This document shows positions 51,064 to 59,577 of a stretch of 64,000 nucleotides of DNA, in pieces. How positions within the stretch are numbered: position 1 is the first letter of the stretch; each line of letters opens with the position of its first letter. Made by a program: the position numbers and the translations under genes. Below the pieces are notes generated by a model, which was not told where the DNA came from, made no database searches, and saw only the letters and a list, made by a program, of their open reading frames with translations. The stretch comes from Kribbella sindirgiensis (GTDB taxonomy: Bacteria > Actinomycetota > Actinomycetes > Propionibacteriales > Kribbellaceae). Where the stretch lies: the NCBI RefSeq assembly GCF_004331435.1, contig NZ_SJKA01000002.1, positions 682,001 through 746,000 on the forward strand. The letters are read 5' to 3'.

Positions 51064-54000
51064 TCAGCCCAACCCGTACGACCTGATTACGGTCAGGTCC
51101 GTTACGTTGCCCGAACCGTCGACCAGATGCGACCGCAACGAGACCGACTGCCCGGCCGGTGTCGCGAAGATCGCCTTGTACCGGCCGTGACCGATCGGCG
51201 CGACAGCGGCGTTCTTCCAGGTCTTGCCGTCGTCGCCGGACACCTGGACCGTCAGCTTGCGGATCACCGGCAGCTGCTGCCCGGCCTGCGGGTCCACCAC
51301 GACGGGCAGGACCGTGACCGGCTTGCGCTCGGCCACGTTGTGGACGTCCACCGTGGGCTGGTAGCGGATACCCAGCAGCGGCAGCCTGGTCGCCGCCGAC
51401 GTGGCCGCCGAGCTGAACGTCCACCGCAGATCGGTCCGGGTGGCGAACGGGCTCTTCGACTGTGTCTGCGTCGACTCCAGCGTGTACGTCGTCTTCGCCG
51501 CGGGCAGCTCGGATGCCTCGACGTACCCGAAGAACGGCGACTCGGCGACGACCTTCCCGTCCTGGATCAGCTTGCTGGACTCGGAATCGGTGGCGATGAA
51601 CCCACCGTTCCCGTCCGCGTCACCCAGGCCGTAGGCCGACAGGAACAGGAAGTTCCCTTCGCGGACCGCCGCGTCCGGCGCGATCGAGAACGCCGCCGCG
51701 TTGAATCGCTCGTCGTACGACTTGCCGGCCCGGTACTCCTTCGACGGCGACATGAGCCGGCTGATCGTCTGCGGGAACGGGTCCTCCGGGTCGGTGCTCG
51801 GGATGATCTCGTCGATCTCGGTCCGCCACGTGGCCGGCTTGGCGTCGACGTACGCCGTCAGGGTCAGCGGGGCCTTGCCGTACGTCAGCCCGACCGCCCA
51901 GCCGCCGTTCATCCCCGGCCCGCTGCCGAACACGATCCGCTCGTGCTCCCGGTCGCTCGTGGCGTTGACGGTCTGCTGGAGCGTGGCCTGCTCCTTCGCC
52001 TGCACGTTGCGCACGAACCCGGTCGGGAACACGCCCGGGAACGTGTTGACCTGACCGACGACGTACGGCGAATTGCTGAACGAGCCGTCGGCGTCCGGCT
52101 TCGCCCACTGCGACGCGACATGGCCGGTGAACTGCTCCTGCGGCAACACCGACGATCCCACCTGCGCGGAGTAGATCGCCCCGAATCCGAACGACAGGTT
52201 GGCGGAGCTCAGTCCGTACCGGCCGTCCGCGGACGTCCGGTCGAATCCGACGTCGGCGAGCGCGGCCTCCGCGCCTGGCTGCGGCACGGTCACCTTCACC
52301 GGCTTCGTCGTCCGCGCGTCGAACACCACCGTGGTGTCCTCGGCGAGCTTGATCGACGGCTGCACGAGCCCGTAGCTGGCGAAGCTGCCGTCCGCCTGCT
52401 CGACGAACTGACTGCTCTGCACCAGGTACTCGCCCTTCAGCAGGCGCGTCGTCAGCGAGTCGGTTCCGTCGCCGAGGAACTGGAACAGGCTCCGGTCCAT
52501 CGCGAACAGCACGCCGTCGAACTGGGCCGGCTTTCCGTCCGCACCGATCGCCTTCAGGGTGAGGTTGTAGCTCTCCTTCTCCTTGTTCACACCGATCGCC
52601 GACGTGACGCTGACGTCGCCCGCGCCCGCGGTGAGGCGGCCGGAGTACGTGCCGTCCGGGCCGTCGTGCTTGGTGTTCGAGGTCGCCTGGACGGTGGCGG
52701 TGCCGCCCGCCGGGACCGTGACTGTGGTTGCACTCAGCTTGAGCGCGTCCGCCGGAGCAGCGCTGCCGTCCGGTCCGGTCAACGTCGCGGCCAGGTTGAG
52801 CGTCACCGCCTGGTCGCCGAGGTTGCGGTACGTCACGGCCTTGGTGACGGGTACGTCGTCGTCGTGCGGCCAGACCGCCGTACCGAACGAGACGTTGCCG
52901 GGCTCGGCGATCACGGTCTGTTTGATGCCCTTGGCAACATCCACCCGGCCGGCGCCCTGCTCGAACGCGGTCTGCTCCGCGGCCGGCTTGGCCGAACCCA
53001 TCAGCGCGCCCTTGAGCTCGGCGGCCTTCCAGTTCGGGTGTTCCTGCGCGAGGATCGCGGCCGATCCGACCACGTGCGGCGTCGCCATCGACGTACCGTC
53101 GAGGCGCAGGTAGTCCTCGCCGACGGGTTCGCCGATGATCGAGTCCTTCGCCTTCGCGGCGACGATCGAGACACCGGGGGCGCTGATGTCCGGCTTCACG
53201 GCCCCGTCGCCGACCCGCGGGCCGCGGCTGGAGAAGTCGGCCAGCTGGTTCTGCTTGTCGACCGCGCCGACGGTGAGCGCGGCGTCCGCGCTGCCCGGCG
53301 AGCCGATGGTCTGCTCACCCGGGCCCTCGTTGCCGGCGGCGATCACGAACAGGGTGCCGGTCTGCGCGGTCAGCCGGTTCACCGCCTCCTCGAGCGGGTC
53401 GATCCCCGGTGTGTCGGTGCCGCCGAGGCTCAGGTTGACGACCTTGGCCTTCACCTCGGTCGCGGCCCATTCCATCCCGGCCAGGATCGCGGAGTCTGGG
53501 CAGCTGCCGAAGTCGTCACAGACCTTGCCGTCGTACAGGCGGGCGTCCGGCGCCACGCCCTTGTACTTGCCGCTCGACGCGGCCGCCGTACCGGCGATCG
53601 TCGAGGCGACGTGCGTACCGTGACCGAAGTGGTCGCCGTCGGGCGAGTCGGTGAAGTTCTTGCCGCCGGCCACCTGGGTGGCGAGGTCGGGGTGCGTCTT
53701 GTCGATCCCGGTGTCGAGGACCGCGACCGGGATCCCCTTGCCGGTGTAGCCCGCCTGCCACGCGGTCGGCGCGCCGATCTGCGGGACCGAATGGTCCAGC
53801 GTGACCTTGCGCTTGCCGTCGAGCCAGATCTTGTCGATCCCGGCCCCGTCCAGCACCTTGGAGTCCTTCGTGACCTTCAGCGCAGCGCCGTTGATGACGG
53901 GCAACTGCCGCGAGACGGTCGCTCCCGGAATCGCCGCGCGCTTCTGCGCCTTGCCGGTGTACGTGACGATCAGCGGCAGCGTGTCCCTCGAGTTGGCCCC

Positions 54001-54354
54001 GTACCCGTCCTTGATCAGCGCTGTCACGTCGAACAGGCGGCGGTCGAGCTTGCCGCCGGCCAGGCGCGCGCTGACGTCGGACGGTACGACGTACAGGTGG
54101 TCCTTCAGCCGGTACGAGCTGAACGCGACGCCGGTCCGGCCGTTACCGGGCCGAATCGTGGCGCGCGCCGGGTCTCCACCGCGCAGGGTGACCCGGTCGC
54201 CGGTGATCAGCGTGACGCTCTGGTCCTTCCCCTGCGCGGGGGCTGGTTGGGCTTGGGGGCCGGCCAGTGCCTGGCCCGGGGCAGCGAGCCCGAAGGCAGC
54301 GATCAAGGCGACGGCGGCAACGCCGATGCGCCTCGATCGTGGTGTGGATACCAC
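51064..54354 (-). CDS. Large secreted subtilase (S8 serine protease) B
   Basis: 1096 residues from the GTG at 54354 (ribosome site GGGAGGG); upstream codons are not protein-like. Signal peptide about 8-32 (VAAVALIAAFGLAAPGQALA). The same layout as subtilase A: N-terminal VTLITGDRV region, triad in VAVLDTGIDKTHPDL, GHGTHVASTIAGTA and LDGTSMATPHVVGSAA, then a 600-residue beta-rich tail. The two genes are 70 bp apart and tandem, so they arose by duplication. The catalytic half is far better conserved between them than the tail. Confidence 0.92.
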   Translation of the reverse strand: MVSTPRSRRIGVAAVALIAAFGLAAPGQALAGPQAQPAPAQGKDQSVTLITGDRVTLRGGDPARATIRPGNGRTGVAFSSYRLKDHLYVVPSDVSARLAGGKLDRRLFDVTALIKDGYGANSRDTLPLIVTYTGKAQKRAAIPGATVSRQLPVINGAALKVTKDSKVLDGAGIDKIWLDGKRKVTLDHSVPQIGAPTAWQAGYTGKGIPVAVLDTGIDKTHPDLATQVAGGKNFTDSPDGDHFGHGTHVASTIAGTAAASSGKYKGVAPDARLYDGKVCDDFGSCPDSAILAGMEWAATEVKAKVVNLSLGGTDTPGIDPLEEAVNRLTAQTGTLFVIAAGNEGPGEQTIGSPGSADAALTVGAVDKQNQLADFSSRGPRVGDGAVKPDISAPGVSIVAAKAKDSIIGEPVGEDYLRLDGTSMATPHVVGSAAILAQEHPNWKAAELKGALMGSAKPAAEQTAFEQGAGRVDVAKGIKQTVIAEPGNVSFGTAVWPHDDDVPVTKAVTYRNLGDQAVTLNLAATLTGPDGSAAPADALKLSATTVTVPAGGTATVQATSNTKHDGPDGTYSGRLTAGAGDVSVTSAIGVNKEKESYNLTLKAIGADGKPAQFDGVLFAMDRSLFQFLGDGTDSLTTRLLKGEYLVQSSQFVEQADGSFASYGLVQPSIKLAEDTTVVFDARTTKPVKVTVPQPGAEAALADVGFDRTSADGRYGLSSANLSFGFGAIYSAQVGSSVLPQEQFTGHVASQWAKPDADGSFSNSPYVVGQVNTFPGVFPTGFVRNVQAKEQATLQQTVNATSDREHERIVFGSGPGMNGGWAVGLTYGKAPLTLTAYVDAKPATWRTEIDEIIPSTDPEDPFPQTISRLMSPSKEYRAGKSYDERFNAAAFSIAPDAAVREGNFLFLSAYGLGDADGNGGFIATDSESSKLIQDGKVVAESPFFGYVEASELPAAKTTYTLESTQTQSKSPFATRTDLRWTFSSAATSAATRLPLLGIRYQPTVDVHNVAERKPVTVLPVVVDPQAGQQLPVIRKLTVQVSGDDGKTWKNAAVAPIGHGRYKAIFATPAGQSVSLRSHLVDGSGNVTDLTVIRSYGLG

Positions 54355-54523
54355 GATGAGTCCCTCCCGATCGGTTGTCCTCACAGCGGGCCGCACCAGA
54401 CCGCTCACAGAGCGGAGCCGTGCGACCACTCACCGATAGATGTCCGGACTCTATCGAGTGGTTGCCAGAACCACCTGCCACGGCAGGTTGTTGCCTCGTC
54501 ACTGCCCGTAAGGGAACCCGTGC

Positions 54524-55234
54524 TCAGGCCGATGGGGCAACGGCTGCGTCCGCCTGACCGGAGGCGGCCAGGGACGCGGCGATGAAACCCGACGCTTTCA
54601 GGTCCTCGATCAGGTCGTGCAGGTAGGCGACCGTCTCCGGGTGCTTCGACTTCGCGGTGCCGACGGCCTGCTGGATCTGCATGAACCGCTCGTCGATCAG
54701 GCGCAGGTCCGGGTGCTCGGCGACGTACCGCGTGATGGGCTGCCGGATACCGGCCGCCACCTCGAGCCCCTGCTCGCGGAACACGTCGACGCCCTCCTCC
54801 CCGCGGACAACCGTTGCCTGCTGCAACGTCCTGGTCAGGTAGAGGTCGTACGCCGACCCCTGCTTCACCCCGATCCGGACTCCTGGCGCATCCATCGCGG
54901 CGACGGTCGTCAGCGCGGAGTCTCGCGGTACGGCGAACACTCCCTCGATCACGACGTACGGCGCCGTGAACGCCACCTCAGCCGCCCGCGCCGGATCGAT
55001 CGCGAGAAAACACAGATCCGCCCGCCCGGTCGTCATCGCCTCGAACGACTTCCGCGCCGCATCAAAACACACCAACTCCAACGACACCCCGAGCCGCCGC
55101 GCCAACTCCCGCGCGATATCCACCGTCACCCCACCCGGGTCCTCCGCCGTTCCCCGAGCGAGCACCGGGTTCCCCAGGTTGATCGAAGCCCGCAGAACCC
55201 CGGACGGCGCGAGATCACCGGCAACAGTCGTCAT
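54524..55234 (-). CDS. Amino-acid-type substrate-binding domain protein without signal peptide
   Basis: 236 residues of the family 3 periplasmic-binding fold: LRASINLGNPVLAR, DIARELARRLGVSLELVCFD, GRADLCFLAIDPARAAEVAF and GIKQGSAYDLYL-like GVKQGSAYDLYLTRTL. The N-terminus (MTTVAGDLAPSGVL) has no signal peptide and no lipobox, so by sequence it stays in the cytoplasm. No permease or ATPase is adjacent. It may sense an amino acid, or have become an enzyme as in cyclohexadienyl dehydratase relatives; neither is shown. It reads toward the subtilases on the same strand. Confidence 0.82.
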   Translation of the reverse strand: MTTVAGDLAPSGVLRASINLGNPVLARGTAEDPGGVTVDIARELARRLGVSLELVCFDAARKSFEAMTTGRADLCFLAIDPARAAEVAFTAPYVVIEGVFAVPRDSALTTVAAMDAPGVRIGVKQGSAYDLYLTRTLQQATVVRGEEGVDVFREQGLEVAAGIRQPITRYVAEHPDLRLIDERFMQIQQAVGTAKSKHPETVAYLHDLIEDLKASGFIAASLAASGQADAAVAPSA

Positions 55235-55319
55235 ACCGGCATCCTAGTTTTTGCAGAGTCATTGCGTAAGTCGGGGTGGGGTCCTACTGTGTGCGCAGGA
55301 ACCGTCCGATGGGGGTGTT

Positions 55320-56582
55320 ATGAGGCGTCGGAGTGTGGGGCTGCTGATGGCGGCTGCGCTGGTCGCGCCAACGACTGCCGCGGTACCTGCCGAAGCGCAC
55401 GGCAGCACCAAGCGAGTGGTGGGGTACTACACCAACTGGAGTGGGTACGGCCGGAACTTTCTGGTCAGCGATCTGGTGAAGAACGGGTCCGCGGCCCGGC
55501 TGACCCAGATCAACTACGCGTTCGGCTTCGTCGACGCCCAGGGGAACTGCCTGAGCAGTGACCCGTGGGCCGACTACCAGCGACCGTTCACCGCCGAGCA
55601 GAGCGTCAACGGCAAGGCCGACGAGCCCGGCCAGGTGCTCAACGGCAATCTCAATCAGCTCAAGCAACTGAAGCAGAAGTACCCGAAGCTCCGGATCAGC
55701 ATCTCGCTCGGCGGCTGGACCGGCTCGGCGCACTTCTCCGACGCGGCACTCACGCCCGCCTCCCGGACCGCGCACGTGAAGTCGTGCCTGGACCTGTGGC
55801 TGAAGGGCAACCTGCCGGGCCTGCCGGCCGGTGCCGCGAAGGGCATCTTCACCGGCATCGACCTGGACTGGGAATGGCCGGCCAGCGAAGGCAACCCAGG
55901 GAACGTGATCCGGCCCGAGGACAAGCAGAACTTCACCGCGCTGGTGCACGAGTACCGCAAGCAACTCGACCGGCTGCCGGGCAGACACGACCTGACCGCG
56001 TTCCTGCCCGCGAACCCGGCGATGATCGACCGCGGCTTCGAGGTCCGTCAGCTGTTCAAGGACCTGACCTTCGGCACGACGCAGGGCTACGACTACCACG
56101 GCCCGTGGGAGACGCTCACCAACCAGCAGTCCGCGATCGACGGACCGGCAGGCGATCCGACGACACCGGAGTTCAGCTCACAGGTGACGATCGACGCCTA
56201 CCTGGCCCGGGGCGCGCCGCGGAGCAAGCTGGTGATGGGAGTGCCGTTCTACTCACACGGCTGGACGGGAGTGACTGATGTGAACCACGGTCTCTTCCAG
56301 CCGTCGACCGGACCGGCGCCGTCGACGTTCGACGCCGGCACCGAGGACTACCGCTACCTGAAGGCCCAACTGGCGAACTACACGGTCTACCGCGACAATC
56401 GCGCCGGTTTCGCGTGGCTGTTCGACGGTACGACGTTCTGGACCTGGGACGACCCGGTCGAGATGAAACGGAAAGCGCAGTACATCTCGCACCGCGACCT
56501 GGGCGGCGCGATGATCTGGTCGCTCGACGGCGACACCGGAAATGGGGAGCTGATCTCGGCGTTGCACCGTAACCTTCGCTGA
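55320..56582 (+). CDS. Secreted GH18 chitinase
   Basis: 420 residues. Signal peptide about 1-27 (VGLLMAAALVAPTTAAVPAEA). The GH18 barrel has RVVGYYTNWSGYGRNF at the first strand, ISISLGGWTGS, the catalytic GIDLDWEW with Glu185 as acid, TTQGYDYHG and GAMIWSLDGD. The first residue of the usual DxxDxDxE is Thr178, not Asp. There is no carbohydrate-binding module. It cleaves beta-1,4 bonds of chitin; the GlcNAc-type importer and kinase 30 kb away could take up its products. ATG 55320 fits the signal peptide. Confidence 0.92.
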   Translation: MRRRSVGLLMAAALVAPTTAAVPAEAHGSTKRVVGYYTNWSGYGRNFLVSDLVKNGSAARLTQINYAFGFVDAQGNCLSSDPWADYQRPFTAEQSVNGKADEPGQVLNGNLNQLKQLKQKYPKLRISISLGGWTGSAHFSDAALTPASRTAHVKSCLDLWLKGNLPGLPAGAAKGIFTGIDLDWEWPASEGNPGNVIRPEDKQNFTALVHEYRKQLDRLPGRHDLTAFLPANPAMIDRGFEVRQLFKDLTFGTTQGYDYHGPWETLTNQQSAIDGPAGDPTTPEFSSQVTIDAYLARGAPRSKLVMGVPFYSHGWTGVTDVNHGLFQPSTGPAPSTFDAGTEDYRYLKAQLANYTVYRDNRAGFAWLFDGTTFWTWDDPVEMKRKAQYISHRDLGGAMIWSLDGDTGNGELISALHRNLR

Positions 56583-57212
56583 GTGGATCTGAATCTTCTC
56601 CAGGACCGGTTCGGCGCCGACAGCGCCGAACCGGTCCATGTCGGCTGCTCCGGCGCTACGGTCGTCCGCCTCGACCGTGGCCCGGAACGCCTGTACTACA
56701 AGGCGGGTGACGGCGTCTCTGATGAATCCGACCGATTGGCCTGGCTCGGCTCGACCGGGTTCCCGTGCCCCCAGATCGTTGATCGCGGCAACAACTGGCT
56801 GCTCAGCACCGAGTTACCCGGCCGCGATGCCTCTCAGGAGTGGCCCGCTGCCGACCGTCCCGGCGTCCTCGCCGCGATGGCCGATGGCCTCCGTCGGCTC
56901 GACGAGCTCAGCGGCTGTCCGTTCAGGTCGCTGTTCCCGGGCGTCGGCGAGGCGGTCACACACGGGGACTATTGCGCGCCGAACGTTTTCATCGACCCCG
57001 AAACCCTGCGTTTCACCGGCGTCCTCGATCTGAGCCGGCTCGGCGCCGGCGACCGGTACATCGACCTGTCGCTCATGTTCGGCAGCCTCCGCGGCGACCT
57101 CAACCCGCAGTACGGCGGCCTGCCCGCCGCGCGGCGATTCGTCGAGCTCTACGGCGGCGATCCGGACGACCCACGCATCGAGCACTACCTCACCCTCGAC
57201 TACCTGCCCTGA
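56583..57212 (+). CDS. Aminoglycoside phosphotransferase-like small kinase
   Basis: 209 residues of the APH/protein kinase-like fold. The catalytic loop is THGDYCAPNVFID with HGDxxxxN, the following metal site is GVLDLSRLGAGDRYIDL where D-x-x-R-x-G-x-G-D is kept. It is shorter than typical APH(3') enzymes (about 260 residues), mainly in the N-lobe region. The GTG start directly follows the chitinase stop codon. I do not claim antibiotic resistance; many such genes have other substrates. It overlaps the convergent GlxA-type gene by 13 bp. Confidence 0.8.
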   Translation: MDLNLLQDRFGADSAEPVHVGCSGATVVRLDRGPERLYYKAGDGVSDESDRLAWLGSTGFPCPQIVDRGNNWLLSTELPGRDASQEWPAADRPGVLAAMADGLRRLDELSGCPFRSLFPGVGEAVTHGDYCAPNVFIDPETLRFTGVLDLSRLGAGDRYIDLSLMFGSLRGDLNPQYGGLPAARRFVELYGGDPDDPRIEHYLTLDYLP

Positions 57213-58144
57213 TACGCGCGGCGGTAGGCGCTCGGGGTGGTGCGGAGCGCGGCGCGGAATCTTCTGCGCAGATTGGTCGCCGAGGAGAGGCCGACCCGGG
57301 TCGCGATGGCGTCGACGGAAAGGTCCGTTTCCTCCAGCAGAACACGTGTTCTGGCGATCCGCTGGCCCAGCAACCACTGCCCCGGCGCCATCCCCAGCTG
57401 CTCCTCGAACCGCCGCGCCAACGTCCGCCCCGACACGTTCACCCTGCTGGCGAGGTCGTCGACGGTGATCGGCTCGCCCAGGTGCGCGACGGCCCAATCC
57501 AGGACCGCACCCAACGACTCACTACCTCGGTTGATCAGTTCCGGACCCTCGGAGCGGTACTGGACCTGACCGCCTTCACGATGCGGTGGCATCACCATCC
57601 GGCGCGCAACCCACGACGCGTAGGACGCCCCGTGATCGCGGCGCACCAGATGCAGGCACAGATCGATCCCGGTCCCCGACCCGCCGCTCGTCGCCACATC
57701 CCCGTGGTCGACGTACAGGACGTCCGGATCCACCTGTACCGCGGGGAATCGGCGCTGCAGTTCGTCGGCGTACCGCCAATGCGTCGCGACCCGGCGCCCG
57801 TCGAGCAGGCCGGTCGCGGCGAGCAGGTACGCACCCGAGCAGATGCTGACGAGCCGCGCGCCGCGTCGATGGGCCCGCGTGAGTGCGCGGAGGACCTGCT
57901 CGGACGGTTCGCGATTGATCGGCAGCCACCCCGGCACGACGATCGTGCCGGCGCTGTCGAGCGCGCGCAGACCGGACGTCACCACCATGTCGAATCCCTC
58001 GGTGGTGCGGAGGTTTCCGGGCTGTTCGGTGCAGACGCTGAAGCGGTACGGCGGATCGCGGAAGACCGCCGCCGCACACCCGAGCTCGAAGCTCGCCTGC
58101 GGAGCGGTCACCAGAGCGACGACGCGATGCCTGCTTCGGGGCAT
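57200..58144 (-). CDS. GlxA-type AraC regulator (DJ-1/PfpI domain)
   Basis: 314 residues. The DJ-1/PfpI-like domain (about 5-180) has the elbow LVSICSGAYLLAATGLLDG with Cys, and DVATSGGSGTGIDLCLHLVR. The AraC double HTH (about 210-312) includes DDLASRVNVSGRTLARRF and DAIATRVGLSSATNLRRRF. It is the second GlxA-type regulator in the window and is about as similar to the first as family members generally are. It is divergent from a cupin gene with a 72-bp gap. The ligand is unknown. Confidence 0.9.
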   Translation of the reverse strand: MPRSRHRVVALVTAPQASFELGCAAAVFRDPPYRFSVCTEQPGNLRTTEGFDMVVTSGLRALDSAGTIVVPGWLPINREPSEQVLRALTRAHRRGARLVSICSGAYLLAATGLLDGRRVATHWRYADELQRRFPAVQVDPDVLYVDHGDVATSGGSGTGIDLCLHLVRRDHGASYASWVARRMVMPPHREGGQVQYRSEGPELINRGSESLGAVLDWAVAHLGEPITVDDLASRVNVSGRTLARRFEEQLGMAPGQWLLGQRIARTRVLLEETDLSVDAIATRVGLSSATNLRRRFRAALRTTPSAYRRAYQGR

Positions 58145-58216
58145 GGCAGAAAAGTACCTGACCGAGACTATCCTGACACTGGGGGCAACCGCGTGGACGA
58201 GGCGAGGATCGGAGGT

Positions 58217-58528
58217 ATGGAGAACTACGAGTGGGCGTCGGTCGACGACGCACCGGTCCGCGAACTGTTTCCGGGCATCAGACTGCGGCCGCTGTGGTCC
58301 GGGTCGGTCGCCAAGGCGTTCGTACTGCAGATGGATCCCGGATCACGCTGGGAAGGGATCGACGTTCACGATCCCGGTCCGGAGGAGGTGTTCGTCGTCG
58401 ACGGCGTGTTCAACGACGGCGACCGCGACTACCCGGCCGGATCGTTCATCCACGCCCCGGCCGGGTCGTCCCACGTTCCGCAGTCCGCCAAGGGCTGCAC
58501 GCTGTTCCTGTTCTACCCCGAGGGCTGA
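58217..58528 (+). CDS. Small cupin (ChrR-like anti-sigma cupin fold)
   Basis: 103 residues, one cupin domain. LRPLWSGSVAKAFVLQMDPG, EGIDVHDPGPEEVFVVDG, DYPAGSFIHAPAGSSHVP and GCTLFLFYPEG form the usual cupin strands; His in HDPG, Glu in EEVF and His in SSHVP supply metal ligands. It resembles the cupin of ChrR-type sensors, without the anti-sigma part. ATG 58217 has GGAGG only one base before it; the GTG at 58193 with GGGGG at better distance would add eight residues. It is divergent from a GlxA-type regulator, which may control it. Confidence 0.78.
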   Translation: MENYEWASVDDAPVRELFPGIRLRPLWSGSVAKAFVLQMDPGSRWEGIDVHDPGPEEVFVVDGVFNDGDRDYPAGSFIHAPAGSSHVPQSAKGCTLFLFYPEG

Positions 58529-59470
58529 TCAGGGCTTGTCGAGCTGCACCACGTCGAAGTCGGTGCCGGCCGGCGCACCAGGTCCGAACGGGGGCGGGAA
58601 GCCGAGGTCGAAGCGGCCGTTGACCAGCGCCAGCCGGTGGCCGTCCTCGGCGACGGTGGTCGGCACCCTGAACAGGGAACTGGAGACGGCGGCAACGATC
58701 TCGCCGCTGGTCAGGTCCGCGCCGAGCTCGACCTTGACGAGGCGGTTGGCGAAGTTCTCCACCACCCACAAGGTCTTGCCGTCGAGCAGGATGCCGTCCG
58801 GCGTACCGGGTGTGATCGTGCCACCGGTGATCGCGATGGCCCGGCTGGCGCCGGTCCCGGGATCCACCAGGTACATCGTCGCGCGCGACGAGTGCCCGAC
58901 GATCAAGTGCTTGCCGTCCCGGGTGGCGTCGATGCCGTTCCAGTTCGGGAAGTCCCCCATCACGGCCGCCGGACCACTGTACGGGATGGTCTGCGGTGCG
59001 CCGATGCGGCCGCCGGGCTCGATCGGGACCTTGTAGAACACCGGGCTGAACGTGTCGGTGAAGTACGCGGCGTCGTTGGTGACGACGACGTCGTTGATCA
59101 ACGTGCTGGGCGCCGAAGTGAGCACCAGGTCGGCGACCGTCGAGCCGTCGCGGGTGCTGTAGACGTAGGCATGGCCGCTGGCCCCGCCCGCGACCCAGAG
59201 CCGCTGCTCAGCTCGCTCGACCTTCATCCCGACCGCAGTCCGGCCCGGCGGCGCGTCGACGAAGATCGCTCCCTCGCCGGTCCGCAGGCTGCCGCGATAG
59301 ATGTCACCGCTGCGCAGCGAGCCGGCGTAGAACGTGCTCTGCGGGCCGGTGGCGATGCCTTCCGGCTGGAAGTCCACCGGCAACGGAATCCTCGCCGGGA
59401 ACGGTGCGGCCGCGGCGACCGTCAGTGCTACCGCGGACACGATCAGCGCAAGTTTCCGCAAGTACGACAT
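58529..59470 (-). CDS. Secreted SMP-30/gluconolactonase-like beta-propeller protein
   Basis: 313 residues. Signal peptide about 1-27 (LALIVSAVALTVAAAAPFPA). The mature protein has about six beta-propeller blades: DFQPEGIATGPQSTFYAGS, GDIYRGSLR, NDVVVTNDAAYFTDTFSP, NGIDATRDGKHLIVGHSS, TPDGILLDGKTLWVVEN and similar repeats. The NGI-D and PDGI-L-D stretches fit the SMP-30/strictosidine-synthase-like group with a metal site in the channel. It probably is a secreted lactonase or binding protein. The ATG at 59470 has GGGGGC upstream; longer open sequence upstream belongs to the pirin antisense frame. Confidence 0.85.
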   Translation of the reverse strand: MSYLRKLALIVSAVALTVAAAAPFPARIPLPVDFQPEGIATGPQSTFYAGSLRSGDIYRGSLRTGEGAIFVDAPPGRTAVGMKVERAEQRLWVAGGASGHAYVYSTRDGSTVADLVLTSAPSTLINDVVVTNDAAYFTDTFSPVFYKVPIEPGGRIGAPQTIPYSGPAAVMGDFPNWNGIDATRDGKHLIVGHSSRATMYLVDPGTGASRAIAITGGTITPGTPDGILLDGKTLWVVENFANRLVKVELGADLTSGEIVAAVSSSLFRVPTTVAEDGHRLALVNGRFDLGFPPPFGPGAPAGTDFDVVQLDKP

Positions 59471-59540
59471 GATGCCCCCTGCAACTTCCCCGAATCCCCT
59501 TGCTGCGAAGGTAGATCCGGGGGTTGCCGGTGTCCAGGGG

Positions 59541-59577
59541 CGGGACTCCTCGGGACTGCTCGGGACTACTCGGTACT
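59541..59577. repeat. Decamer tandem repeat CGGGACTnCT over the pirin stop codon
   Basis: Copies at 59541-59550, 59551-59560 and 59561-59570 are followed by a partial copy CGGTACT to 59577. The pirin TAG lies inside the third copy, so the repeat runs through its last codons and beyond. Confidence 0.85.

Noticed and set aside
51007..54585. 1192-residue open frame antisense to subtilase B
   Set aside because: Arg/Gly/Val-rich, without domains, caused by GC-rich third positions of the real gene on the other strand. The same applies to long frames opposite the LAL regulator (2289-4394) and the glycosyltransferase (60583-62196).
47757..55234. Peptide natural-product cluster around the subtilases
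   Set aside because: No precursor peptide, modifying enzyme or exporter gene is present; the proteases have the form of secreted degradative enzymes.
56583..57212. Antibiotic resistance gene
   Set aside because: The fold is that of aminoglycoside phosphotransferases, but the protein is short and the substrate cannot be deduced, so no resistance claim is made.
56840..58216. N-terminal extension of the cupin gene by 459 codons
   Set aside because: The extension is antisense to the GlxA-type regulator and Arg/Pro-rich; only the last 103 residues form a domain.
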